Position numbers and translations under genes: made by a program | The notes under the pieces: generated by a model | Databases searched by the model: none | Seen by the model: the letters and a program-made list of their open reading frames with translations, nothing else | What the model was told of the DNA's origin: nothing | DNA from: Rhizobiales bacterium 65-79 | Lineage (GTDB): Bacteria; Pseudomonadota; Alphaproteobacteria; Rhizobiales; Rhizobiaceae | NCBI GenBank assembly: GCA_001896885.1 | Contig: MKRJ01000028.1 | Span: forward strand, 1 to 64,000 | DNA length: 64,000 bases | Reading direction: 5' to 3' | Shown here: in pieces, positions 49,370 to 57,275 of the stretch | Position numbering within the stretch: position 1 is the stretch's first letter | How the letters are laid out: each line of letters begins with the position of its first letter

Positions 49370-49986
49370 GACGACGCTCCGGCGCGGTCGAAGACCCGGT
49401 CCAGGTTCTGGTCGTAAACGTCCTTGCTGGCGAGCACGCGCGGCATCATGGGACCGGTGTTCATGCTCGGCTTCAGACGAAAGCTCGCCGAGCGCCGGGA
49501 GCCGAGGCGGAGCAGGTAGCCGGCGCGGGCGAGCAGGTTGACGTAGCTCTGCGCGCCGGCGCGCGTCACCGGCGCCTCGTCGGTCGAGCCGCAGAGCACC
49601 AGATCGTCGACGGTGAAGCCGCGCCGGCCGGCCGGACCGCGCATCACGTTCCACATCGACTGGCGGGCCGACAGGCGCGGCCGGTTGCCGCCGTCGCGAT
49701 CGACGTTCGGCGTCGCCTTCTGCGGCTTGGCCAGCCGAAACTGGCGCCGGCGGCGGCCGGGTTCCGCGCCCGCGACCGTGCCGGCCCGGACGATGAAGCC
49801 CGCCTTTTCCAGCCGCCACATGAATTCGGCGACCGACGAGCGGCGCGGATCGTTGGAAAGGCCGTGCACGTCATCGACGGTGAATAGGCCACCGTTCGCC
49901 CCGAGCTTCCGGATGGTCGCCCAGGCATGGTCCTGGCCGCGCCGCGCGAGATTCCCGCGCAATCTGAACTTGACCTCGTTCGACAT
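49366..49986 (-). CDS. winged-helix-type early protein, hypothetical
   Basis: A 206-aa basic protein with two similar winged-helix-like halves: ATIRKLGANGGLFTVDDVHGLSNDPRRSSVAEFMWRLEKAGFIVRAG near 23-70 and MRGPAGRRGFTVDDLVLCGSTDEAPVTRAGAQSYVNLLARAGYLLRLG near 115-162. It follows MuB with an overlap and is likely a DNA-binding accessory of transposition or regulation. Confidence 0.6.
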   Translation of the reverse strand: MSNEVKFRLRGNLARRGQDHAWATIRKLGANGGLFTVDDVHGLSNDPRRSSVAEFMWRLEKAGFIVRAGTVAGAEPGRRRRQFRLAKPQKATPNVDRDGGNRPRLSARQSMWNVMRGPAGRRGFTVDDLVLCGSTDEAPVTRAGAQSYVNLLARAGYLLRLGSRRSASFRLKPSMNTGPMMPRVLASKDVYDQNLDRVFDRAGASS

Positions 49987-50738
49987 CACGCGGCCTTCCG
50001 GAAGCGCTTCGGCGTCTCGCCGGTGAAGATGCGGCCGGAATAGTTGCCGATATCGAGGGTCGTGATGCCGCTGTTGGCGGCGAAGGACGCCGCCTCGTTG
50101 AGCGTCGTGGCGATGCGCCTGGCCTTGCCGCCGGTCTCTTCGCGGATGCGGTCGAGCAATGCATCCGTGATCGACAGCTTCGGATAGAGGAAGCGGGCGA
50201 GAGCGCGGGTGTCTTCCAGGTCGCAGGGCTGAGCCAGCACCCATTCGAGCACGCGGTTGTGGACGCGCTCATGCGCTTCGAGCTTGTGCGGGAGAAGCTC
50301 CTCGCCGACGAGAAGCACCGGCACCTGCGCCGCCTTGTTGATGTCGCGCACCAGCTCGATCATCCCCTTGTCGACGAGCTTGTCGGCCTCGTCGATGATG
50401 AGGGGGCGCGACGGGTCGTCGCCGAGCCGCGCGATGATGTCGTCCATCAGGTCGCCGATCGTGCCCTTCGGCTGGGCGACGCCGAGTTCGGCCAGGATCG
50501 CCTGGCAGAATTTCTTTCGCGTCCAGAAGTCGAAGACCTCGACGAAGACGGCGCCCGTCTTGTTCCAGCAATATTGCGCCGCCATCGTCTTGCCGTAGCC
50601 GGAGAAGCCGGAGAGCACGCCGATGTTCGGGAGGTAGACCGGACGGTGCTGCAGCGTGTGGACGAGCGCCAGGCAGGCGGCGACGTTCTTGAGCGGCGCC
50701 ACCGAGCCCGGCCGTACGTTTTGAAGGGTTGCGTTCAT
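49986..50738 (-). CDS. MuB-like transposition target ATPase
   Basis: A 250-aa AAA+ ATPase of the MuB/TnsC-like kind. Walker A is GFSGYGKT (44-51), Walker B is RPLIIDEADK (111-120), with the sensor segment VPVLLVGEELLP. It should bind target DNA, give target immunity and stimulate the transposase. The gene follows MuA, as in Mu. It is shorter than Mu MuB (312 aa), lacking an evident N-terminal HTH. Confidence 0.88.
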   Translation of the reverse strand: MNATLQNVRPGSVAPLKNVAACLALVHTLQHRPVYLPNIGVLSGFSGYGKTMAAQYCWNKTGAVFVEVFDFWTRKKFCQAILAELGVAQPKGTIGDLMDDIIARLGDDPSRPLIIDEADKLVDKGMIELVRDINKAAQVPVLLVGEELLPHKLEAHERVHNRVLEWVLAQPCDLEDTRALARFLYPKLSITDALLDRIREETGGKARRIATTLNEAASFAANSGITTLDIGNYSGRIFTGETPKRFRKAA

Positions 50739-50799
50739 TTCCTTGCCTGATCCTGTGGACCGCCCCCCGATCTGTTCGGGATGCCGCCCGGTGCCCTGG

Positions 50800-52959
50800 T
50801 TAGAGGCTCATCGCCTCGCCGAACTCGTCGAACACTTGACGCAACGCCTGGTATTCCGCCCCGGCGCGGTAACCGCCGAGCCAGAGGAGATCGCGCTCGG
50901 CGACCTCGTCGCCGGCGGCCATCCGCCTTTCGATGTCGAGGGCGCGGCGGAAGCGCTGTTCGCGCGTCTCGGGAAGCCTGGTGATCTCTCCCCTTGCCGG
51001 GGAGACGGCCGGGAGGGCCGAGGGGGCCGCCTCCTGGAGAAGCTCCGCGTGGAGCTTCGCCGCTTCCGCCGGCAGCGGCGCCGCCTCGTTCTTTCGCAAG
51101 GCGGCGCGCGCGGCATCGAGCGCCGGCGTGGAATGGGTCTCCCGACGCTGCGGGAAGGCGATCAGCTTGGCGGCCCGCTTCTCGCCCTGGCGGCGCACGG
51201 CATCGGCGATGGCGCGCGGGCCGATCTTCTTCATTTCGGCTCGGATCGGCCTGACGCGCTCGTCCATGAAGGCCTTCTGCGCGGCCTTGACCCGGGCGAT
51301 GGTCTCGACCGGGTCGAGGCCGGCGAGTTCGGGGCAATGCGCCTCGCCGATGAAGATCTCGCCGTCCGGCTCGAAAAGCAGGATGCGGCCGAGGTCGGCC
51401 GGGTCCATGCGGCAGAAGACGGTGGTACCCGGCATGGCGGCGCCGGTGAGATAGTGCGAACCGCCGATGCGGATGCCGGTCTTGGTCACGGTGCGCAGAC
51501 CGTCCTTGCCCGGCGCCGGCGCCAGCAGCACGTCGAGCGCCGCTTCGCTGGCGATCCGCCGGACCTCGCCGGCATAGGCGGCGGCCGCCTGGAAAGGCGT
51601 GCGGCCGCCGAGGCCCTCGTGAGGGGTCGTGGCGTAGATCTTGTCCGACCAGTCGTCGCACCAGGCCTGGAACTCGGCGAGGTCCATATCGACCTCGAAG
51701 AGCTCGGCCGGATCGGCGCCGATGCGTTTTGAAAAAGCCTTGCGGTTTTCGATCACCTTGCGGTCGGCGACCGAGTGACCGATGAAACCGGGCAGCCCCG
51801 CGAGGCTGCGCTGGAAGGTGCCGATCGCGCGCTCGACATTGCCTTTTGAACGCGGCTCGAAGGGCGCCGACAGCTTGACCTCGATGCGGAGCGCCGCGAG
51901 CAGCCGCTTGGTGGCGTGGGCGATGAAATCCGAGCCGTTGTCGGTGTTGACGATTTCCGGCACGCCCCAGGCCAGGATGCACTTGCGCATCAGGAGCCCG
52001 ACGCCGGCGGCGCGCGGTGTCGGCGTCACGAGCACCTTCGTGCGCCTGGAGAAGATGTCGATCGCGAGATAGACCGAATGACGGCCTTGCTTCAGCATGA
52101 CGTCGGCCGGCGAGGCGTCGATCTGCCACAGCTCGTTGAGGCGATCGGCGCGGGTGGCGTTGACAGCGGAGAATTCGACCGCGCTGCGGTAGCGGTCCGG
52201 ATCGGTGAGGAGCAGCAGCTCGTTACGGTATTGGACTTTCCAGGTCTTGATTGTCTGCTGGATGGTCCGTAGCGGCGGTACGGGGAACTCCGTGCCGAAA
52301 TTGTCGATGATGAAGGCCTCGACGTCCTTCGCGGATATGAAAGGCTTCTTGGCGATCGCCGCCAGCACCGCCGTTCTGACCTTGCCGCCAAGCGCCCGGT
52401 CGAGCGCCCCGGTGCCTTTCCGCATCGCCGCGGCGTCGTAGCCGAGCGCATCGGTGCCGGCGCGGTCGCGGATCGAGCGCCAGCGCGCCAGCGTGCGCGC
52501 TGAAAGCTTCCCGATTTCCCCGGTGACGAAGGCCGGAACGTCGATTGAACCGGCGTTGAAGAGGTCGGAAAAGAGCGTGTCGGCGGCGACGATCGACAAC
52601 GCCCCGTCATGGCGGAAACGGTCGGCGAGCCGGACGACGACCAGCCGCGCGTCGCGCACCGTCCTGCCTTTCGCCGTCAGACCGTCGGCATCCGTGATCG
52701 CCGGGTGCAGATCCTCCGCCACGACGCGCACGAAGCGGCCCGCATAGGCTAGCCGCAGGGGAAGCGGCAGATTGTCGATATGGTATTCGAGCCCGCCGCC
52801 GCCTTCGCGGCCGCGCCGCTCGCGGCAGAGGGTAGGCCGGCCATCCCATGCCTCGCGGCGGATCAGCTCGTTCATGCCGCGCTTGGTCGCCGGCAGGCCA
52901 GGCAGCGCGCCGTCGGCGGCGAGCTCTGCGAATTCCTGGGCGGTCAGCCACAGTTTCAA
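50800..52959 (-). CDS. MuA-like DDE transposase
   Basis: A 719-aa transposase. Domains in order: an N-terminal winged-helix Mu DNA-binding part (KLWLTAQEFAELAADGALPGLPATKRGMNELI), an end-binding region to about residue 250, then the RNase-H-like DDE core with D281 (WQIDASPADV), D340 (VNTDNGSDF) and E376 (NVERAIGTF), and a C-terminal beta-barrel and MuB-contact tail. It joins phage ends to target DNA for replicative and integrative transposition. The start is TTG at 52959, chosen because GGAGGG lies 7 nt upstream and family similarity begins there; the frame is open further upstream. Its C-terminus contains a palindrome-derived segment (SALPAVSPARGEI) near 50986-51030. Confidence 0.9.
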   Translation of the reverse strand: MKLWLTAQEFAELAADGALPGLPATKRGMNELIRREAWDGRPTLCRERRGREGGGGLEYHIDNLPLPLRLAYAGRFVRVVAEDLHPAITDADGLTAKGRTVRDARLVVVRLADRFRHDGALSIVAADTLFSDLFNAGSIDVPAFVTGEIGKLSARTLARWRSIRDRAGTDALGYDAAAMRKGTGALDRALGGKVRTAVLAAIAKKPFISAKDVEAFIIDNFGTEFPVPPLRTIQQTIKTWKVQYRNELLLLTDPDRYRSAVEFSAVNATRADRLNELWQIDASPADVMLKQGRHSVYLAIDIFSRRTKVLVTPTPRAAGVGLLMRKCILAWGVPEIVNTDNGSDFIAHATKRLLAALRIEVKLSAPFEPRSKGNVERAIGTFQRSLAGLPGFIGHSVADRKVIENRKAFSKRIGADPAELFEVDMDLAEFQAWCDDWSDKIYATTPHEGLGGRTPFQAAAAYAGEVRRIASEAALDVLLAPAPGKDGLRTVTKTGIRIGGSHYLTGAAMPGTTVFCRMDPADLGRILLFEPDGEIFIGEAHCPELAGLDPVETIARVKAAQKAFMDERVRPIRAEMKKIGPRAIADAVRRQGEKRAAKLIAFPQRRETHSTPALDAARAALRKNEAAPLPAEAAKLHAELLQEAAPSALPAVSPARGEITRLPETREQRFRRALDIERRMAAGDEVAERDLLWLGGYRAGAEYQALRQVFDEFGEAMSL

Positions 52960-53267
52960 GGGCGCGCCCTCCGATAGCCGATCTCCGACCAGGCGGAGCT
53001 GACCGGTGCCGACTCCGTTGCCTGGCTGGGAGCCGAGGCCGGACGCGACGGAACGTGGGAAATCGCGACTTCGAGGTAGCGCTCGAGCGTTTCGGTCAGC
53101 CGCGCCCGGGCCTCTTCCGACTCGGCGCGGTCGCGCACGATGCGGGTGCGGACGAGAAGCCGGGCTTCGTGCGGCGGCAGCGAGAAATAGCACTCGACAC
53201 AGACCTCGTTCTCCTTGGGGATGGCGTGGTCGCAGCCGGGAACGGGGCAGCAGACGAGATCCGTCAT
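52956..53267 (-). CDS. small zinc-finger early protein, hypothetical
   Basis: A 103-aa protein with a zinc-binding N-terminus (CCPVPGCDHAIPKENEVCVECY) and a helical middle (RDRAESEEARARLTETLERYLEVAI). It is placed directly upstream of MuA with a short overlap. Probably a regulator or partner of the transposase. Confidence 0.6.
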   Translation of the reverse strand: MTDLVCCPVPGCDHAIPKENEVCVECYFSLPPHEARLLVRTRIVRDRAESEEARARLTETLERYLEVAISHVPSRPASAPSQATESAPVSSAWSEIGYRRARP

Positions 53268-53725
53268 CGCCGCCCCCGGAAGCGTGCTTCCAGTTCCTGC
53301 TTGCGCCGCACGATCTCGAATTGATGCTCTTCGATGAAATGCAGCTCGATCAGCGGCGCGTATTTCTCCGGCACCACCGCGCAGCCGAAGGGTTCGGCGA
53401 CCAGGCCGAGGAGATCGAGGCAGCCGGTGGCCTCGATCAGCGCCATGAAGCGCTCCAGCGTGATCTTGTGGCTCTCCTTCGCCTCCGACGCGTAGGCGTC
53501 GAGCATGTCGGCGCTGATCGGGCTGCCCAGCTTGGCGCTCATCGCCTCGGCGATCTCGCCGCGCGACTTGCCCGACCGCTTCAGCGCCAGGCCGACCGCG
53601 CGGCTGATCTTCGAGGACAGGCGGTCGCCGGCGAGATCGGCCGGCTCGAAACCCATTGTCGTCTTCGGCGGCTGCCAGTCGACGAAGAGATCGAGAGTGG
53701 AACGGTCGCCCCGCGCGATCGCCAT
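53264..53725 (-). CDS. helix-turn-helix-containing early protein, hypothetical
   Basis: A 153-aa protein with a helical centre resembling a lambda-type helix-turn-helix (ISRAVGLALKRSGKSRGEIAEAMSAKLGSPISADMLDAY, about 40-78) and a helical C-terminus. Mu-like phages commonly carry such a protein between MuA and ParB-like genes. The start at 53725 overlaps the ParB-like stop. Confidence 0.6.
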   Translation of the reverse strand: MAIARGDRSTLDLFVDWQPPKTTMGFEPADLAGDRLSSKISRAVGLALKRSGKSRGEIAEAMSAKLGSPISADMLDAYASEAKESHKITLERFMALIEATGCLDLLGLVAEPFGCAVVPEKYAPLIELHFIEEHQFEIVRRKQELEARFRGRR

Positions 53726-54567
53726 CAGAACCACCCCCTTTTCTTGGCGTGCGCGCGGACGAAAGCTTCCTGCGTGTCGAGGAAGTCGGCGCGCTCGCGT
53801 TCGCTCATGCGGGCGAAATTGCCGAGCGTGGAGGCGAAGCGCTTCTCCGACGCGGTGAGGAGCCGCCTGCCGGCGACCAGCGCCAGCGCGTCGGCGACGT
53901 TCGCGGCTTCAGGCGGCGAAGAGAAGAGGAGGTCGAGCGCCTGGTGCTGGGCCTCTTCCGGCTGTTCGGAGAGGAGGCGCAGGCCGGCCTGGTGGTCCTC
54001 GAGCCAGGTCTCGCGCAGCCGGTTCTTCACCGCATCGGAAAGCCCGGTTGCGATGGCCACCGCGATCTCGATCGCACGCCGCGAAAGGCCTGTCATTTCG
54101 GCCGCTTCCGATCGGAACGAAAAAATTTCGTTCTGATCGGCGCGGGCCTGCCGCGCTGCTTTCGAGCGGCGGTCTCCTCCGTTCCTGACGAGGGGATAGA
54201 GGGCCTCGTGCAGCTCTTTCAGCTCCGCGAGGCTTTCCGCCTTTTCGAGCGCCGTCAGGCTTTCGCGATTGAGGTTCTCGGTGATCTCGAGCATGCGGCG
54301 CTGCTCGGCGGTGATCTCACCCGCCGGCGTCACGCGCGCGTCGACCGCCTCCCAGCCCGCCAGATGCGCGGCGTCGAGCCGGGTGGCGCCCGAGATCAGG
54401 GTGAACCGGCCGCTTTCCTCGGCGACAAGGTTGACCGGATGCTGCTGCGGCTGGCCGGCGGCGAATTCCTTGCCGAGCGTCTCGGCCCGCCATGGCTTGA
54501 CCCGGCGAAGGCGATCCGCCGGAACGTCGATCCGGGTGAGCGGGATGGAGGCGAAATACGCGCTCAT
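53725..54567 (-). CDS. ParB-like nuclease-domain protein
   Basis: A 280-aa protein with an N-terminal ParB/Sulfiredoxin-type domain: PLTRIDVPADRLRRVKPWRAETLGKEFAAGQPQQHPVNLV then TLISGATRLDAAHLAGWEAVDARV and the conserved MLEITENLNRESLTALEKAESLAELKELHE. A helix-turn-helix-like middle follows (EMTGLSRRAIEIAVAIA). It may bind and position phage DNA or regulate early genes. Common in transposable phage early regions. Confidence 0.8.
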   Translation of the reverse strand: MSAYFASIPLTRIDVPADRLRRVKPWRAETLGKEFAAGQPQQHPVNLVAEESGRFTLISGATRLDAAHLAGWEAVDARVTPAGEITAEQRRMLEITENLNRESLTALEKAESLAELKELHEALYPLVRNGGDRRSKAARQARADQNEIFSFRSEAAEMTGLSRRAIEIAVAIATGLSDAVKNRLRETWLEDHQAGLRLLSEQPEEAQHQALDLLFSSPPEAANVADALALVAGRRLLTASEKRFASTLGNFARMSERERADFLDTQEAFVRAHAKKRGWF

Positions 54568-54797
54568 GCCGCGCCTCCATGCCGTGCGGCGATGCAATCG
54601 CGGATGACGCTCTCATTATCCTTGAGAAACTGCAGCGTCGAAAGGACGGCTTCCATGTGGGAAATCAGAAGGTCGGCCTCTGCCTGCCGCATCGAGCCCT
54701 TGCCGACCAGGCGCGGATAGACCTCGCGCCGCTTGCCGATCTCGCGACGGACCTCGGCGATCTGTGTCGCCAGCGACACCTTCGCGGGCGCGCTCAA
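54564..54797 (-). CDS. small phage protein, hypothetical (77 aa)
   Basis: A 77-aa helical protein (LATQIAEVRREIGKRREVYPRLVGKGSMRQAEADLLISHMEAVLSTLQFLKDN) starting at TTG 54797 with overlaps on both sides. Similar proteins occur in Mu-like phages at this position. Function unknown. Confidence 0.6.
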   Translation of the reverse strand: MSAPAKVSLATQIAEVRREIGKRREVYPRLVGKGSMRQAEADLLISHMEAVLSTLQFLKDNESVIRDCIAARHGGAA

Positions 54798-55204
54798 CGG
54801 CCGATCTCCAGCCGGTAGCCGCGCCCGTATTCGGCGACGATGGCGAGCTTCAGGCCGGCGAGCTGGCGCCGCAGATTGCAGACATGGACCTTGACGCTGT
54901 CCGGATGCGGCTCGCGCCCGCGGTCGTCATAGACCCGGCTGTAGATGAAGTCGGCGGCGGCGGCGCGCGGATAGGTGTCGAAAAGCACCTCGAAGATGGC
55001 GAACTGGTCGGGCGTCAGCCGGACGGCCGCGTCGCCGCGGCGCACCCGGGCCAGATCGGCGTTGAGGCAAACGCCCTTTTTCGATTTCGGCATGGCCTGG
55101 CCGCAACAGGGACAGGGCGCGCCCGCCGCCGGGGGCATGGGGAAGTGGCGGCGGGCGCGGCCGTCGGCGGCGTTCTGGGGGGTGCGGACCGCTGACGGGA
55201 TCAT
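54794..55204 (-). CDS. OmpR-type winged-helix DNA-binding protein
   Basis: A 136-aa protein with a short Cys-containing N-terminus (CPCCGQAMPKSKKGVC, possible zinc knuckle) and a C-terminal OmpR/PhoB winged helix: VRLTPDQFAIFEVLFDTYPRAAAADFIYSRVYDDRGREPHPDSVKVHVCNLRRQLAGLKLAIVAEYGRGYRLE. There is no receiver domain. It is probably an early-gene regulator. Confidence 0.75.
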   Translation of the reverse strand: MIPSAVRTPQNAADGRARRHFPMPPAAGAPCPCCGQAMPKSKKGVCLNADLARVRRGDAAVRLTPDQFAIFEVLFDTYPRAAAADFIYSRVYDDRGREPHPDSVKVHVCNLRRQLAGLKLAIVAEYGRGYRLEIGR

Positions 55205-55728
55205 GATTTTGCCTGCAGGCGGCGCGGGCAGACATCGCGGTGGCGAGAGGCCCAAATCTGGATGGAATGAGCCGGCTTGCCGAGCTCGGCTGCGATCGCG
55301 CTTATCTTCTCACCCCTTGCCCAGAGGCGGCGGATCGTCTCGACCTCCTCGGCCGGATATTCCGAACCCTTGGCCAGCCTGGGAGAGGACGGCGCCGCTG
55401 CCTTCGGAGGCAGCCCGCCCTTTAGCGCTGTTTGCCAGCCCTCCTTGATGCGCTCCACGAGGCTTTCGGAAATGCCGAGCGCGCGCGCCGTCATTGTGTT
55501 GGAGCCGTGGCCAGCACAGGCGAAGACGAGCTTCACGGTCTCGTCGAGGTCGCGGTCGGAGGCCGGAATCTCCTTTTCCTGGCCGATGCGTGCCGCATAG
55601 GCTGCATCGAACAGGAGCCGGGCGTATTTGCTCGTCGGCATGTTCATCGCCGAGGCGCGCGCTTCGAGGCGGCGATAGAGCGCCTCCTCTATCGAGAACG
55701 CGATCTGGTGCAGGGACGGCGCGTTCAT
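55201..55728 (-). CDS. early regulator with GcrA-like C-terminal helix-turn-helix
   Basis: A 175-aa protein. The N-terminus resembles a small ribbon-helix or helical dimer (FSIEEALYRRLEARASAMNMPTSKYARLLFDAAYA). The C-terminus reads EEVETIRRLWARGEKISAIAAELGKPAHSIQIWASR, closely patterned on the GcrA helix-turn-helix of the host protein at 4422-4928. It could act on host-type promoters or on phage early promoters. Overlaps its neighbours. Confidence 0.65.
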   Translation of the reverse strand: MNAPSLHQIAFSIEEALYRRLEARASAMNMPTSKYARLLFDAAYAARIGQEKEIPASDRDLDETVKLVFACAGHGSNTMTARALGISESLVERIKEGWQTALKGGLPPKAAAPSSPRLAKGSEYPAEEVETIRRLWARGEKISAIAAELGKPAHSIQIWASRHRDVCPRRLQAKS

Positions 55729-55910
55729 GGCAGCAGTCTCGCGACGCACAGCATCAGCATGACACCGGCGGAGGCGCCGATCGCCAGCACCAGCGCCGCC
55801 GCGACGACCAGGGCGGCTGTCGGCAGCGGGTCGGGCCTGACGACGAAGAAGGAAAATTCATCCGCGCCATTGTCCGCACTTGGGCGCGTTCCGGACCGGA
55901 TGCGCTTCAT
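55725..55910 (-). CDS. small membrane protein of the early operon
   Basis: A 61-aa product with a polar N-terminal half and one transmembrane helix (AALVVAAALVLAIGASAGVML) near the C-terminus. Overlaps the Ner-like gene by 4 bp. Similar small membrane proteins appear in Mu-like early operons; role unknown. Confidence 0.55.
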   Translation of the reverse strand: MKRIRSGTRPSADNGADEFSFFVVRPDPLPTAALVVAAALVLAIGASAGVMLMLCVARLLP

Positions 55911-56215
55911 TCGCCACCTTCCTTGTCCACAACGGGTGATCGGTTTTGACTCGCAAGCGAAAGGCGCGGCCTGCTAGAAGGGAGCCGGCGCCTGCCGTTC
56001 GGCCAGTAGCGGTCCGGCCAGAGCGTCTGCACCGGCATGCCGAGTGCCTTCGCGATGATCGTCTCCGCCTTCGGATATGGGGCGGCGAGCGCCGCGGAGA
56101 CCTCGGAAGCCGATAGTGTCGTCTTCTGCTCCGCGAAGGCCTTCAGCGTGCCGAAGCGGCGCTTGATGATCGCCATGATGTCGTGGCGGTCCGTGATGGT
56201 CGCGTGCTGCTGCAC
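55907..56215 (-). CDS. Ner/Nlp-like DNA-binding regulator
   Basis: A 102-aa Ner-like protein: DIMAIIKRRFGTLKAFAEQKTTLSASEVSAALAAPYPKAETIIAKALGMPVQTLWPDRYWPNGRRR carries the family's helix-turn-helix and the hallmark end LGMP..LWPDRYWP. In Mu, Ner turns down early transcription during lytic growth. GTG at 56215, behind GAGGG, includes the conserved leading helix; ATG at 56176 would truncate it. First gene of the early operon, divergent from the repressor. Confidence 0.85.
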   Translation of the reverse strand: MQQHATITDRHDIMAIIKRRFGTLKAFAEQKTTLSASEVSAALAAPYPKAETIIAKALGMPVQTLWPDRYWPNGRRRLPSSRPRLSLASQNRSPVVDKEGGE

Positions 56216-56290
56216 CGGCTGCCCTCGAAATGATCGACCCGGTCCGCAAGCCCGGTTCGATCGTGAAATAGTTCTGGTTTCCCAGAAGTG

Positions 56291-56302
56291 TCCCAAACGG
56301 GA
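56291..56302. promoter_or_regulatory. repressor operator candidate, TCCCAAACGGGA
   Basis: A 12-bp palindrome (TCCC/GGGA arms) in the divergent region between the Ner-like and repressor genes. A second copy of the same arms lies 23 bp away. A TTGACT -35-like element for the early promoter on the minus strand lies between the two (56308-56313). Confidence 0.65.
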
Positions 56303-56313
56303 TGATTAGTCAA

Positions 56314-56325
56314 TCCCATTTGGGA
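56314..56325. promoter_or_regulatory. repressor operator candidate, TCCCATTTGGGA
   Basis: A palindrome with the same TCCC/GGGA arms as 56291-56302, about two DNA turns apart, consistent with cooperative repressor binding over the early promoter. A partial TCCC half-site sits at 56279-56283. Confidence 0.65.
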
Positions 56326-56343
56326 TGAAAAGCGGGAGGGTAT

Positions 56344-56946
56344 GTGGAAAAGGGGGCGGGCGAGCCGGACGAGCTGTGGCGGGAACGGCTGAGGGCAGCT
56401 GTTTCCGGCAATGGCGGTCCCACCGCGGTGGCCCGTTTATCCGGGGTTCCGATCCAGACGCTGAGAAACCACATGGGCGGCCGCACGAAGAAGGCGCCGC
56501 TGGAGGATTTGCGCAAAGTAGCCGATGCGCTGGGCCTCTCCTCATCCTGGCTGATGGCGCTCGACCGGGACGAGACTACTGGATTCGCCGAAGGCGACGT
56601 TGCCCCTTACAGCGGCGATTTGCCCGCCCTCGAAGAGCCGCTCGCCCATGCCCGTGGCCGCTGGCGGATCATGAGCCGCGCGCTCGATCTCGCCGGAATT
56701 CTGCCCGGCGATATCGTCGAGTTCGACCTGAACGACATGCAGCCGCCGCGCGGTACCGTCGTCGTTGCGCAGCACTACCGCCCCGATCGGCCGCAGGCTG
56801 ACACCGTCCTACGCGTTTACGAGCCGCCCGTGCTTCTCGTGCGCACGACCGACGCGGCAATTGATGGGCGGCCGATCGAACTCGGAGAGCGTACCGTCGT
56901 CATGGGGTCTTTCCGGCGCCTCTACCGCGAGCGCCGCGGTTCCTAG
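56344..56946 (+). CDS. phage immunity repressor with degenerate S24 domain
   Basis: A 200-aa repressor. Residues 15-75 hold a helix-turn-helix (GGPTAVARLSGVPIQTLRNHMGGRTKKAPLEDLRKVADALGLS) and residues 105-195 an S24/LexA-like fold (GILPGDIVEFDLNDMQPPRGTVVVAQ ... RTVVMGSFRRLYRE). The catalytic Ser is not at its expected place (the segment reads LDLAGILPGD), and the Lys is not where TVKR would be (TVLRVYE). So RecA-driven self-cleavage is unlikely. It should keep early genes off by binding the two operators upstream. GTG start behind GGGAGGG. Confidence 0.82.
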   Translation: MEKGAGEPDELWRERLRAAVSGNGGPTAVARLSGVPIQTLRNHMGGRTKKAPLEDLRKVADALGLSSSWLMALDRDETTGFAEGDVAPYSGDLPALEEPLAHARGRWRIMSRALDLAGILPGDIVEFDLNDMQPPRGTVVVAQHYRPDRPQADTVLRVYEPPVLLVRTTDAAIDGRPIELGERTVVMGSFRRLYRERRGS

Positions 56947-56969
56947 CTAGGAGAGCAAGGGGTGACCTG

Positions 56970-57185
56970 ATGCCTGTGACCTTTGACTATCCCGACCGTC
57001 CCCTTGATTGCCGAGAAGTGCTGTCCAGTGCGCTGTGCGCCATCGCCGATCAGGCCATAGCCATGGGGTGGGACAAAGAGGAAATCACCGTCGCCATGAT
57101 GGAAATAGCGAACGACTGGTATCTCGGTCAGGCTGCCGGAGAGACGGAGAAATCAATTGGCCGCATAGAGCAGCGTTCTCGCTAG
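56970..57185 (+). CDS. small protein downstream of the repressor
   Basis: A 71-aa acidic protein (MPVTFDYPDRPLDCREVLSS...AMGWDKEEITVAMMEIANDWYLGQ) 23 bp after the repressor, on the same strand and probably in the same lysogenic transcript. Phages of this group often have a small protein here. Function unknown. Confidence 0.6.
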   Translation: MPVTFDYPDRPLDCREVLSSALCAIADQAIAMGWDKEEITVAMMEIANDWYLGQAAGETEKSIGRIEQRSR

Positions 57186-57194
57186 AAGGACGGT

Positions 57195-57216
57195 CAATTA
57201 CCAAAAGGAATAATTG
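57195..57216. terminator. AT-rich hairpin between convergent genes
   Basis: CAATTACC and GGAATAATTG form a hairpin with an AAAA loop, in a locally AT-rich stretch, just after the 71-aa gene. It could end the repressor transcript and, from the other strand, the 98-aa gene. Confidence 0.4.
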
Positions 57217-57275
57217 CGCAGCGCGGCCTTCGCATTCAGCCTCCCCGATCGGGAGGGCTGATGGTAGAGACGCAA

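Noticed and set aside
14364..57260. Initial phage limits drawn around the first and last recognisable phage genes, leaving luxR-luxI and the PLD gene in the host.
   Set aside because: The inverted end repeats with TGTA termini and the AAACG duplication place the boundaries at 13363 and 59753.
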